This document shows, in pieces, positions 34,285 to 43,059 of a DNA stretch of 64,000 bases; position 1 is the first letter of the stretch; the number at the start of each line of letters is the position of its first letter. A program made the translations under genes and the position numbers. The notes beneath the pieces were generated by a model. The model saw only the letters and a list, made by a program, of their open reading frames with translations. It was not told the DNA's origin and searched no databases. Location: positions 1 to 64,000 of the forward strand of contig NZ_BONQ01000076.1 of assembly GCF_016862795.1 (NCBI RefSeq), given 5' to 3'. Source of the DNA: Dactylosporangium siamense (GTDB lineage: Bacteria > Actinomycetota > Actinomycetes > Mycobacteriales > Micromonosporaceae).

Positions 34285-34895
34285 GGCTTGCGGGCCACAG
34301 TCACAAACTCGTTGTAGGTGAAGACCTTGCCGGTCGGGCGCGGGAACGGGAACGAGAACTGCCGGTCCAGCGTGAGCCCGAGATCGGTGCAGATCTTGCC
34401 GACCTCGTCGAAGCCGGAGAACCGGACGTGGGTGGCGTCGCTGGCGTAGCCGCGCTCCTGCGGCGTGATGAAGACCGCCCGCCCACCCGAGCGCAGGAAC
34501 GGCAGGTAGGAGGAGATGATCTCCTTGGCCTGCTCTTCCTCGACGTGCTCGATCAGGTGCGCGCCGAGGATCGCGTCGAAGCGCCCAGGGGTGGCGTATT
34601 CGGACTTGAAGAAGTCCTCGATGGTGAACGCGGTGAGCCCGGCCGCCCGGCAGGCGGTGATCGAGGTCGCGTTGTGGTCCACGCCCACGCCGTTGCCGTC
34701 GAGGTGCGCGAGGTTGCGGCCGATGCCGCAGCCGACGTCGAGGGTGAAACCGAGGTCGAGCCGGCGGATGTTCCACCGGTAGGGGGCCTGCACGTTCAGT
34801 GCCCGCTTCCACCCCGCGTCGCTCAGGCGCTGCAGGCGGTCCGTGTAGTCGACGCCATCGGTCGTGCCTCCGGATGCCTTCACGGACTCACTCAC
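34281..34895 (-). CDS. Class I SAM-dependent methyltransferase
   Basis: GTG 34895 follows AGGGGGAC. The 204-residue protein has motif I LDVGCGIGRNLAHL, an acidic post-I segment GVGVDHNATS, and motif IV-like DAILGAHLIEHV followed by LPFLRSGGRAVFITP. The layout is that of small-molecule methyltransferases. Overlap with the epimerase gene and divergence from glycosyltransferase genes point to a role in sugar or cell-surface glycan modification; the substrate is unknown. Confidence 0.85.
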   Translation of the reverse strand: MSESVKASGGTTDGVDYTDRLQRLSDAGWKRALNVQAPYRWNIRRLDLGFTLDVGCGIGRNLAHLDGNGVGVDHNATSITACRAAGLTAFTIEDFFKSEYATPGRFDAILGAHLIEHVEEEQAKEIISSYLPFLRSGGRAVFITPQERGYASDATHVRFSGFDEVGKICTDLGLTLDRQFSFPFPRPTGKVFTYNEFVTVARKP

Positions 34896-35353
34896 CGCGT
34901 CCCCCTGTCAGGCCGTTGCTTCACCCGTAGCAAGTGTGCGAATTCACCCGCCGGATGAAGCAGGGTGAGGCGTTCCGCTCAGGAAGAGTAGTACGTGAGC
35001 AGGGTTCGGTCCACCTGCGCAGACCCACCGGGTGATTACTGAGCGTATCGGCTGCCCGGATGACGGTCCCGCCGGGGCGGGTGATGCCGGAGTGTGGTCG
35101 AGCGGGGGCGGGTCAGCTCAGGTACGTGCTCTAGACTCCCCACCTCGTGGGAGCCCTTGTCGCCGGCGGTGCCAGACGCGCCAGCGTGTCATTACGGTGG
35201 GCGAGCTGATCAATTCCGGCAATCCGGACAATCTACCGCCAGGAGTGAGTGCAGCGCGGTCCTCGGCCGGATTTTCCCGGTGTGAGAACGGCATGGGATG
35301 CTGACCGCAGCGCTGCCGAATCGGGGCAACTCCGGCCTTAGAAGGGGACCGGC
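34896..35353. other. Divergent intergenic region
   Basis: The 458-bp gap separates the methyltransferase (leftward) from the DUF2304 gene (rightward), so promoters for both should lie here. I see no convincing -35/-10 pair, long hairpin or repeat. Short open frames lack ribosome sites. Confidence 0.4.
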
Positions 35354-35701
35354 ATGAAACTGACCATCGTCACCGGGTTGACCGCGCTCGCGGCACTCGG
35401 CTTCATGATCGAACTGTTGCGAAGACGTCAGCTCCAGGAGAAGTACGCGATTCTCTGGCTCGGCGTCAGTTTCGTGGTGCTGCCGCTCGGGTTCTTCCCG
35501 ACGCTCGCTGACTCGGTGGTGAAGTCCATCGGTATCGCGTCCGGCGTCAGCCTGGTGCTCTTCCTCGGCATCGTCTTCCTGCTGCTCGTGTGCGTGCACC
35601 TGAGCTGGGAAGTCAGCCGTCTCGAGGAGGAGACCAGGACGCTCGCGGAAGACATGGCGCTGCTTCGGGCCGAGCGGGAGCGCAGCAATGATCAACGGTA
35701 A
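35354..35701 (+). CDS. DUF2304-family membrane protein
   Basis: ATG 35354 follows GAAGGGGACC. The 115-residue product has three hydrophobic helices (VTGLTALAALGFMIELL, YAILWLGVSFVVLPLGFF, VSLVLFLGIVFLLLVCV) separated by a short basic loop RRRQLQEKYAILWL typical of DUF2304, and a C-terminal coiled-coil SRLEEETRTLAEDMALLRAE. Proteins of this family are commonly adjacent to DPM1-like glycosyltransferases. Here it overlaps the next gene by 14 bp, so the two are co-translated. Confidence 0.8.
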   Translation: MKLTIVTGLTALAALGFMIELLRRRQLQEKYAILWLGVSFVVLPLGFFPTLADSVVKSIGIASGVSLVLFLGIVFLLLVCVHLSWEVSRLEEETRTLAEDMALLRAERERSNDQR

Positions 35702-36389
35702 GCGCGTGCTCATCATCATCCCGGCCTGGAACGAGTCGGGCTCGATCGCGGATGTTGTCGCCGAGGTCAGGGGCGAGCTGCCGGGCGTCTCGGTGATCGT
35801 CGTCGACGACGGCTCCACCGACGACACCTCGATGCGGGCCGCGGACGCCGGTGCGATCGTCGCGCGGCTGCCCTACAACCTCGGCGTCGGCGGCGCGATG
35901 CGCACCGGCTACCGCTACGCCCGTGACCACGGTTTCGACGTGGCGATCCAGGTGGACGCCGACGGCCAGCACGACCCGCGGTACATCCCGAAGCTCGTGG
36001 ACGCGCTCGACGACCACGACCTCGTCATCGGCGCCCGGTTCGCCGGCGAGGGCGGGTATGCGGTCAAGGGCCCCCGGAAATGGGCGATGAAGCTGCTGTC
36101 GCGGGTGATTTCCCGGCTGGCCCGCACCCGGCTCACCGACACCACGTCGGGGCACCGCGCCTGCAACCGCCGGCTCATCGAGCTGTTCGCCAACTGGTAT
36201 CCGGCCGAGTACCTCGGGGACACCATCGAAGTCCTGGTGCGGACGGCCCGGATGAAGTACAAGATCACTCAGATTCCGGTGGCCATGCGGCCACGCATGG
36301 CAGGCACTCCGAGCAACTCGCCGGTCAAGGCGTCGATCTATCTCGCCCGTGCCGGCATGGTCCTACTGCTTGCGCTGATCCGTGCCTGA
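35688..36389 (+). CDS. DPM1-like family 2 glycosyltransferase
   Basis: ATG 35688 lies within the 3' end of the DUF2304 gene. The 233-residue enzyme shows the GT-A fold: VLIIIPAWNESGSIADVV, VIVVDDGSTDDTS, and the metal-binding DxD in AIQVDADGQHDPRYIP. A later segment SGHRACNRRLIELF is typical of polyprenyl-phosphate sugar transferases. One hydrophobic helix at the C-terminus (ARAGMVLLLALIRA) would place it at the membrane. Probably transfers a sugar to polyprenyl phosphate for extracytoplasmic use by the membrane proteins that follow. Confidence 0.88.
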   Translation: MINGKRVLIIIPAWNESGSIADVVAEVRGELPGVSVIVVDDGSTDDTSMRAADAGAIVARLPYNLGVGGAMRTGYRYARDHGFDVAIQVDADGQHDPRYIPKLVDALDDHDLVIGARFAGEGGYAVKGPRKWAMKLLSRVISRLARTRLTDTTSGHRACNRRLIELFANWYPAEYLGDTIEVLVRTARMKYKITQIPVAMRPRMAGTPSNSPVKASIYLARAGMVLLLALIRA

Positions 36390-36516
36390 ACTGCGTGGAT
36401 TGATCCGCCAGGGCAGCCCGAAAATTCCGACCTGTGTAGCATCCCAATAGACCCGAGCTCGAACGTCGAACCGGTCTGCCACGCGGCTGCGTCGGTTTTC
36501 TTCCGTGGAGATCCAC

Positions 36517-38550
36517 TTGACCACCGTTGTCAACACGGACGCGAAGGTACCCCCCTCGAGGTCGGCACCTCGTCGTCCGCCCGTGCTCTCCTGGGTTGGG
36601 GCCTTCGCCCTGGCCTGGGTCATCCCCCTCGTCTCGTACCTCATCGGCGTCGCCTTCGTGGTCCCAGTCCTCGTCGTCGTCGGCGTCATGAGCCTCCAGC
36701 GAGGTGCATCTGGGTTCTTCGACCGGCTGGTCATGAGCATCGCGCAGCTCATCGGTGCGGTCTGCGTCGCCGGCCTGTTGTTCTCGGTCTGGCCCTGGCA
36801 CCTGCACCCGGTCGCGATGGGTGGCTTCGCGCTCACCCTGCTCGTCGCGATCGCCGCGGCCACCGGCCGCCGACCGACGCTGCCGAGGCGCTGGCGCAGC
36901 CGCGACTCCGTGCTGGCGCTGGTGTTCGGCGTGGTGGTGGTGCTCACCTATGAGCCGTTCGTCATCCGTGACCTCGGCGGCAGGCTCGGTGTCTTCATGC
37001 CGGGCGAGGACTTCTCGCGCCACTACCTGATCTTCGACATGATCGGCGCCCTCGGCGGCTACGCCTTCATGTTCCCGAACGACACCGCTCGCTTCATGCC
37101 CGACCAGCTCGACGTGGGCATCCGCAACTACCCGCAGGGCGCGCACTTCATCTACGCCGTTCTCGACCGGTTCATCCGATCCGCGGACCACAACGCGGAC
37201 GGCGTGACGATGATCAACGTGCTGGTGTGGTTGCACATCGCGATGTTCGCCTTCTTCGGGCTCGCGATGCTGTGGACCGCGCGGCGGATCGCCGGGGCCG
37301 GCGTGAGCCCGGTGCAGCTGCTGCCCGTCCTCGGTCTGGTCGGCGCGTGGGTCTACTTCGGTGACCCGATCACCATCTTCGTGCGAGGCTTTCCGAACCA
37401 GCTGATGGGCATCGCGCTCTGCGCGATCCTGACCGGTATCGTCGCCCGCCCGTTGACCCATCGGGTCGAGCAGATCGTGGCCGTCGCGCTCCTGCTGGTC
37501 GGGATCTCGTTCAACTATCACCTGTACCTGCCCTACGCCTTGACGATCGCCGCGTTCTGGGCCTGGCGGGTGAAGCTGTGGCGCAACCCGCTGGGCTACC
37601 TGGCCGCCGCGCTCATGGCCGGCCCGCTCGCCGTCACGCCGTTCCTGAACCTCTACGCCACGACCGGTTATCAGCTGACCCGTCCCGGCACCGCGGAGGT
37701 GAACGACCGGCCGGCCGCCTTCGTGATCTTCGTGTTGGCGGTGATCGCGATCGTCGCCGGCCGGCGGGGGCTGCGGTCACCCGCTCGCCGGGCGAACGCG
37801 ATCGCGCTCGGCACCGCGCTGGGGATCGTCGTCGTCCTCGGGACCTATCAGATCGCCACGCTCGGCGGCGTCATCTACTACTTCGAGAAGACGCTGCACC
37901 TGCTGCTGATCGTCGGGTTGGTCTCGCTCGGCGGGCTGGCGCGGCTGCTTCCCCGCGGCAAACCCCAGCACCCGTTCCTGCGTCAGGCCGTGGCGGGCGT
38001 CGCGGTCATCCTGCCGCTGATCATGTTCATCGGCGTCGCCGGCGGTAAGCACCACACGATCAAGTTCCACAGCCCCGGGCTGCGGCTGGCACTCGGGTGG
38101 TACAAGGGCTCACCGGACGGCGCACGGGACGCGATCCTGATGACCAGGATGTATCCCGACGCGGGCGGGGCGATCAACGTCGACCTCATGAGCACGCCGT
38201 TCCGCAACTGGTATGCCACCGTCTACGCCTCGACGATGCAGCGCAACTACCGGTATGGCCACGACTGGTACCTGTGGCACGGCGTGCCGCAGACCGACGG
38301 CTGGACCATCGAAGACTTCGAGGACATGGTCAAGAAGAGCCCGGTCAAGGTTCGCCTGTATGTGTTCGACCCGGCCGCGTCCTTCCTGGTGATCCACAAG
38401 GAGCACCCTGAGCTGCGGATCCAACCCGACGTGCGGGGCCCGTCCTACGGTGAGGCCGGGGCGATGACGAACATCGAGGCCGCCGAGTTCCTCAAGAAGA
38501 AGTACCCGGACAAGGTCGAGGTCGTGTACGCGGTCCCACCGGATCGCTGA
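36517..38550 (+). CDS. Large polytopic membrane protein, possible GT-C glycosyltransferase (first paralogue)
   Basis: TTG 36517 has GGAG six bases upstream and is preferred over an in-frame GTG at 36505 without a site. The ~677-residue protein has about 11-12 membrane helices and a large soluble C-terminal domain (about last 170 residues). A loop with GEDFSRHYLIFDMIGALGGY and NYPQGAHFIYAVLDRF is shared with the paralogue at 38962. The early acidic loop between helices and long C-terminal domain fit GT-C enzymes that use polyprenyl-linked donors. No named family assigned. It follows the DPM1-like gene, and a strong hairpin terminator closes this unit. Confidence 0.7.
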   Translation: MTTVVNTDAKVPPSRSAPRRPPVLSWVGAFALAWVIPLVSYLIGVAFVVPVLVVVGVMSLQRGASGFFDRLVMSIAQLIGAVCVAGLLFSVWPWHLHPVAMGGFALTLLVAIAAATGRRPTLPRRWRSRDSVLALVFGVVVVLTYEPFVIRDLGGRLGVFMPGEDFSRHYLIFDMIGALGGYAFMFPNDTARFMPDQLDVGIRNYPQGAHFIYAVLDRFIRSADHNADGVTMINVLVWLHIAMFAFFGLAMLWTARRIAGAGVSPVQLLPVLGLVGAWVYFGDPITIFVRGFPNQLMGIALCAILTGIVARPLTHRVEQIVAVALLLVGISFNYHLYLPYALTIAAFWAWRVKLWRNPLGYLAAALMAGPLAVTPFLNLYATTGYQLTRPGTAEVNDRPAAFVIFVLAVIAIVAGRRGLRSPARRANAIALGTALGIVVVLGTYQIATLGGVIYYFEKTLHLLLIVGLVSLGGLARLLPRGKPQHPFLRQAVAGVAVILPLIMFIGVAGGKHHTIKFHSPGLRLALGWYKGSPDGARDAILMTRMYPDAGGAINVDLMSTPFRNWYATVYASTMQRNYRYGHDWYLWHGVPQTDGWTIEDFEDMVKKSPVKVRLYVFDPAASFLVIHKEHPELRIQPDVRGPSYGEAGAMTNIEAAEFLKKKYPDKVEVVYAVPPDR

Positions 38551-38562
38551 CCCACCGACCGG

Positions 38563-38606
38563 AAACGCAGAAGCGCCGCGGGGTATCCCGGGGCGCTTCT
38601 GCGTTT
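38563..38606 (+). terminator. Strong hairpin terminator
   Basis: A perfect 15-bp stem (AAACGCAGAAGCGCC at 38563-38577 with its complement at 38592-38606) plus inner GGG/CCC pairing lies 12 bp after the first membrane protein gene. Confidence 0.85.
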
Positions 38607-38961
38607 GTATGACAAACGTTCATATGACAGACGCACTCACCCGAACGGGTACATGCCCCGCGTCCGGCAGCCGGTTGCGAAACGCTTCGACCTGCGCGGA
38701 TACGAGCGCTCCGGCGAATGTCCTCACCCTCGCACCCAACGGATCGGGTGATGGGGACCCGAGTTGCCCACGCGGGAACAGAGCGCCGTCCACACTCAGA
38801 GATGCGGCCATCGCTTGATCTCTCCTTCGTTACTTCGTCGTTCCGAAGGATCCAGCGGTGGCCGTTCCCATCACCACATCACGCCCAAAAGCGGGCGAGT
38901 CGCACACCTGCGACCCGATCCAGTTCGGGATGACGGATGGCTCAGCAGGAGGACGTCGTCG
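38607..38961. other. Intergenic region before the second membrane protein
   Basis: The gap contains only short frames without support. A GGAGG ribosome site lies at its right end (about 38948). I see no definite promoter; because a terminator precedes it, the second paralogue should have its own promoter here. Confidence 0.4.
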
Positions 38962-40908
38962 ATGTCGACCATGCAATCACTACGTACGGTCCGCGAGGCC
39001 GAGCCGGCCGAGCGCATCGGGCGGCCGTGGGCCGGGTTGGCGGCGCTGACCGCCGGCGCCTGGCTGGTGCCCGTCGCCGCCTACCTGCTCCACGTAGCCG
39101 TCCTGCTGCCGCTGGTCATCCTGTTCGCCACGGCGAGCCTGGTGCGCGGCGGGCGCACCCTGCTCGACCGGCTGATGATCACCCTGGGCCTGCTGTTCGG
39201 TCTGACCTGCGCCGGTGGCCTGGTGCTGTCGTACTGGCCGTTCGGGCTGCACCCGGTCGCCGTCGCCGGCACCTGCCTGACTGCCCTGATCGCCGCCGCG
39301 GCCGTCAGCGGGCGCCGGCCGAACCTGCCCCGGCCGGCCCTGAGTGACCTCGTCCCGCTGTTGGGCGGGGCCGCCGTCGGCGCGGTCCTGTTCTACCCGC
39401 TGGTGCGCGACGGTGAGGTGCGCCGGCTGGCCACCGCGACCTGGGGCGAGGACTTCGCCCGGCACGCGAACCTGTACAACGCCATCGACATCACCGGCGG
39501 CTACCTCTTCACGCGCTGGGACGCCGCGGCCCAGCAGGTCTACGAAGGCATGATCCTCTACCCGCAGGGCAGCCACTTCCTGGACGCGCTGCTCGACAAC
39601 TTCCTGCGGTCGGACACGACGGCGACCGTCGGCATGGCCACGATCAACCACTTCTGGGCCTTCACCGTCGGGTGGTACGCCCTCTTCGTGCTGATCGCCA
39701 GTTGGTCGGCCCAGTGGATCGGCGCGTCCAGCCTGACGCTCGGTCGCCGCCTCGCGCTCACCGCGTTCATCGTCGCGATGAGCACCACGACCGACCTGAT
39801 GGAAGCCTTCATCACCGGGCACACCAGCGAGGTCGCCGGGCTCTGCCTGATCCTGCTGCTCGTCGCCGTGCTGGCCCGGCCGACCCAGCGCACCGGACAG
39901 CAACTGCTCCTGGTCGGCAGCCTGCTGGTCGCGCTCGGCTTCACCTACTACCTGTTCCTGCCGGCAGCCGGCCTGGCCACCGCGTTCTGGCTGGTGCGCG
40001 CCCGCCGCCGGATCCGCCGCCGGCCGATGACGCTCCTTGTCGTCGGCCTGTGCACCGCGGTGCTGGCCCCGCTGCCGACCGTCCTGGGCCTGCTCGTGGC
40101 GAAGCAGGGCGCCGCGCTCGGACTGGGCGGTGGGGTCATGCCGAGCATCGACGTCGGCATCGCCCTGTTCGCCGTCGTGGCCGGTGGGCTCATCGCCTCC
40201 CGTGGCTGGCGCAGCCCGGTCTGGCAGATGTTCGCGCTCTGCGTCGCCTCCGTCGGCGTGCTGAGCATCGGGCTGTTCACCACCCACGCGGTCCAACCGG
40301 ACGACAACCTGGGCGGGGGCGCGTACTACGCGACGAAGACCCTGCACCTGCTCGTGGTCCTGCTCATCGTCGGTTGCGGCGTGGCGACCCGCGTCCTGGC
40401 CCGGCCGGCCGCCGGTCGGCGACGGCAGCCATTCCGGCAGGGCCTGCCGGGCACCATCGCCGGCGCGGGCGCCGCCGTTGCCGTGCTGGCCGCGGTCGGC
40501 CTGGTCGCCGGGGACTCGCCCGTGGTCACGCGGGGCAACAGCACATACATCCGTGCCTGGGTGCACAGCGACGGGCGCCGCGACCAGGTCGCCAAGGACA
40601 TCCTGCACGGGGTGGGGACTGATCCGGCCGACCGTGCGGTGCCCACGTACTTCATGGACGAGGAGCCCTACCGCGGCTACCTGCTGACCGTGTTCGGCTC
40701 GACCCTGGCCGGCACCGCCGGACAGACCGCCTTCGGCCTCTACGGGCGGCACGACTTCACGAGCCAGGCTCAGGCCGAGGCCATGATCCGGGGGACCACC
40801 GGCAGGATCCGGCTGGTCACCACCTCGACGTCGATGGAGGAGCCGGCCGCGCAGCTCAAGGCGGAGTACCCGGACCGGGACATCGTGGTCGTGCACAAGC
40901 GCTGGTGA
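38962..40908 (+). CDS. Large polytopic membrane protein, paralogue of the 36517-38550 product
   Basis: ATG 38962 follows CAGGAGGA, so a longer upstream open frame is rejected. The 648-residue product has a comparable membrane layout and the shared loop GEDFARHANLYNAIDITGGY plus LYPQGSHFLDALLDNF. The extracellular C-terminal domain is shorter than in the first paralogue (YLLTVFGSTLAGTAGQTAFG, then a Lys/Asp-rich end). It is separated from the first paralogue by a terminator, so the two may be expressed differently. The GT-C-like role is inferred from context only. Confidence 0.7.
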   Translation: MSTMQSLRTVREAEPAERIGRPWAGLAALTAGAWLVPVAAYLLHVAVLLPLVILFATASLVRGGRTLLDRLMITLGLLFGLTCAGGLVLSYWPFGLHPVAVAGTCLTALIAAAAVSGRRPNLPRPALSDLVPLLGGAAVGAVLFYPLVRDGEVRRLATATWGEDFARHANLYNAIDITGGYLFTRWDAAAQQVYEGMILYPQGSHFLDALLDNFLRSDTTATVGMATINHFWAFTVGWYALFVLIASWSAQWIGASSLTLGRRLALTAFIVAMSTTTDLMEAFITGHTSEVAGLCLILLLVAVLARPTQRTGQQLLLVGSLLVALGFTYYLFLPAAGLATAFWLVRARRRIRRRPMTLLVVGLCTAVLAPLPTVLGLLVAKQGAALGLGGGVMPSIDVGIALFAVVAGGLIASRGWRSPVWQMFALCVASVGVLSIGLFTTHAVQPDDNLGGGAYYATKTLHLLVVLLIVGCGVATRVLARPAAGRRRQPFRQGLPGTIAGAGAAVAVLAAVGLVAGDSPVVTRGNSTYIRAWVHSDGRRDQVAKDILHGVGTDPADRAVPTYFMDEEPYRGYLLTVFGSTLAGTAGQTAFGLYGRHDFTSQAQAEAMIRGTTGRIRLVTTSTSMEEPAAQLKAEYPDRDIVVVHKRW

Positions 40909-41042
40909 ATGCCCCGCGGCGGCCGGGTGTTCTGCGAAGGCTTGACAGAAAAAGTTTGAAATTGTGGCAACGCGAGCGGATCTCTGTGCCATTTCGGGCA
41001 TCGATGGGGCTTGAAGCTTGACGCCTCTCGCACGTTCTGTTC

Positions 41043-41056
41043 AATATTTACGGAAC
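41043..41056. promoter_or_regulatory. Motif AATATTTACGGAAC shared with the mycodextranase upstream region
   Basis: Lies 84 bp before the GH43 start. 13 of 14 positions match AATATTTACGCAAC at 54695-54708. Possibly a common regulator site for secreted carbohydrate enzymes; one match per site is weak evidence. Confidence 0.3.
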
Positions 41057-41139
41057 ATGTGCGATCCGGTGCCGCCCCTGCTGCCGGCGCACGATCCGTC
41101 ATCGCGCCCGCCAGCGCGTCACCATCGGAGCCGCCACCG

Positions 41140-43059
41140 ATGTCCACTGCAGCCAGACGCCTTGCCGCCGTAGCCGCCGCCGCGCTCCTCGGCAGCGTGC
41201 TCGCGCCCGGTGCCGCAACCGCCGCCATCCCGGACTACACCACCGCCGAGGCAGGCAACCCGATCGTCGACGGGTGGTACGCCGACCCCGACGTGGCCGT
41301 GTACAACAACACGTTCTGGGTCTACCCGACGACGTCGAAGGGGTACTCGGAGCAGACCTACCTGGACGCGTTCTCCTCGACGGACCTGGTCAACTGGACC
41401 AGGCATCCCAACGTGCTGACCAAGGCGAACGTGTCCTGGGCCAGCTCCGCGATGTGGGCGCCGGCGCCGATCCAGCGCAACGGCAGGTACTACCTGTACT
41501 TCGCCGCCAACGACATCCAGAACAACTCCGCGCTCGGCGGGATCGGGGTCGCCGTCGCCGACAACCCGGCGGGACCCTACCGGGACGCGATCGGCCGGCC
41601 GCTGATCGGGCAGTTCTACAACGGTGCGCAGCCGATCGACCAGGACGTCTTCATCGACGACGACGGTCAGGCGTACATCTACTACGGCGGCTGGAGCCAC
41701 GCGAACGTGGCCAAGCTCAACGCGGACATGACCAGCCTGGGGACGTTCAGCGACGGCAGCACGTTCAAGGAGATCACGCCGTCGGGATACGTCGAAGGCC
41801 CGCAGATGTTCAAGCGCAACGGCAAGTACTACCTGATGTGGTCCGAGGGAGGCTGGACCGGCCCGGACTACTCGGTGTCCTACGCGATGTCGAACTCGCC
41901 GACCGGGCCGTTCACCAAGCTCGACAAGGTGCTCACGCAGGACCCGACGGTCGCCAAGGGCTCGGGGCACAACTCGGTGATCAACGTGCCGGGCACCGAC
42001 ACCTGGTACATCCTCTACCACCGGCGACCCCTCGCGGAGACGGACGGCAACCACCGGCAGCTCGCCTACGACCGGATGACGTTCAACGCCGACGGCACGA
42101 TCCAGCGGATCACGATGCGGGTGAAGGACAACTTCGCCGACAACAACGCGCTGGGCTGGAAGACGTACGGCGGCGCCTGGAGCACCTCGGGTGGCAGGTA
42201 CGTGGCCGGCAACTCGCTGGGCGGCAAGGCGCAGCTGGACACCAACTTCGGTGACTTCTCCTACGACGCCGACGTCACGGTGACGAGCGGCGGCGGCGAC
42301 GCGGGCCTCACGTTCCGCGTCAGCAACGCCGCCAGCGGCACCGACAGCTACAACGGCTACTACGCGGGGATCAGCCCGGCCGGCCGGGTCGTCCTGGGCC
42401 GCGCCGCGAACAACTGGGCTTCTCTGGGCACCGCGAACCTGACCGTCACCGCCGGCACCAGCTACCACCTGCGGGTCACCGCGATCGGATCGTCGATCAA
42501 GGTGTACGTGGACGACCTGACCAACCCGAAGATCAGCGTCACGGACGGCACCTTCGCCGCCGGCAGTGACGGGGTGCGGGTCTTCAACGCGGCCGCCACC
42601 TTCGACAACGTGGTGGTCGGGGCGCCGGTCGGCGCCGGGGTCAACGTGGCGCAGGGCCGGCCCGCGACCGGCAGCGCGGCCTGCGCGGCGTCGGAGGGGC
42701 CGGAGAAGGCCGTCAACGGCAGCGTGAGCGGCGGCAACTCCGACAAGTTCTGCTCGTCGGTCGCCGGCGCGTGGCTGCAGGTCGACCTCGGCAGCACCAG
42801 AAGCATCAGCCGGTTCGAGCTGGCGCACGCCCAGGCGGGCGGTGAGGCCGCGAGCATGAACACGAAGGCGTTCACGATCTCGGTGTCCAACGACGGCACG
42901 ACCTGGACCCAGGCCGTGAACGTCACCGCCAACACCGCGGCGACCACCACCCACACCGTCAGCGGGGTCTCCGGCCGATACGTGCGGCTCAACGTCGGCA
43001 CGCCGACGCAGACGACCGAGGTCGCCACCCGGATCTACGAGCTGCGGGTGTTCTCATGA
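41140..43059 (+). CDS. Secreted glycoside hydrolase family 43 enzyme with LamG-like and F5/8C domains
   Basis: ATG 41140 has CGGAG about 10 bp upstream and starts a signal peptide (RRLAAVAAAALLGSVLAPGA, cut near ATA). The GH43 five-blade domain spans about 35-360, with base Asp in YADPDVAVYN, Asp in PIDQDVFIDDDG and acid Glu in GYVEGPQMF. A concanavalin-like domain follows at about 365-520 (KDNFADNNALGWKTYGGAW) and an F5/8-type C sugar-binding domain at about 520-639 (VNAQ-type NVAQGRPATG, WLQVDLGS). GH43 enzymes remove arabinose, xylose or galactose; which is not clear. Its stop overlaps the start of the GH92 gene (ATGA). Confidence 0.88.
   Translation: MSTAARRLAAVAAAALLGSVLAPGAATAAIPDYTTAEAGNPIVDGWYADPDVAVYNNTFWVYPTTSKGYSEQTYLDAFSSTDLVNWTRHPNVLTKANVSWASSAMWAPAPIQRNGRYYLYFAANDIQNNSALGGIGVAVADNPAGPYRDAIGRPLIGQFYNGAQPIDQDVFIDDDGQAYIYYGGWSHANVAKLNADMTSLGTFSDGSTFKEITPSGYVEGPQMFKRNGKYYLMWSEGGWTGPDYSVSYAMSNSPTGPFTKLDKVLTQDPTVAKGSGHNSVINVPGTDTWYILYHRRPLAETDGNHRQLAYDRMTFNADGTIQRITMRVKDNFADNNALGWKTYGGAWSTSGGRYVAGNSLGGKAQLDTNFGDFSYDADVTVTSGGGDAGLTFRVSNAASGTDSYNGYYAGISPAGRVVLGRAANNWASLGTANLTVTAGTSYHLRVTAIGSSIKVYVDDLTNPKISVTDGTFAAGSDGVRVFNAAATFDNVVVGAPVGAGVNVAQGRPATGSAACAASEGPEKAVNGSVSGGNSDKFCSSVAGAWLQVDLGSTRSISRFELAHAQAGGEAASMNTKAFTISVSNDGTTWTQAVNVTANTAATTTHTVSGVSGRYVRLNVGTPTQTTEVATRIYELRVFS

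Noticed and set aside
35032-35304. Small rightward open frame before the DUF2304 gene
   Set aside because: No ribosome site and non-protein composition.
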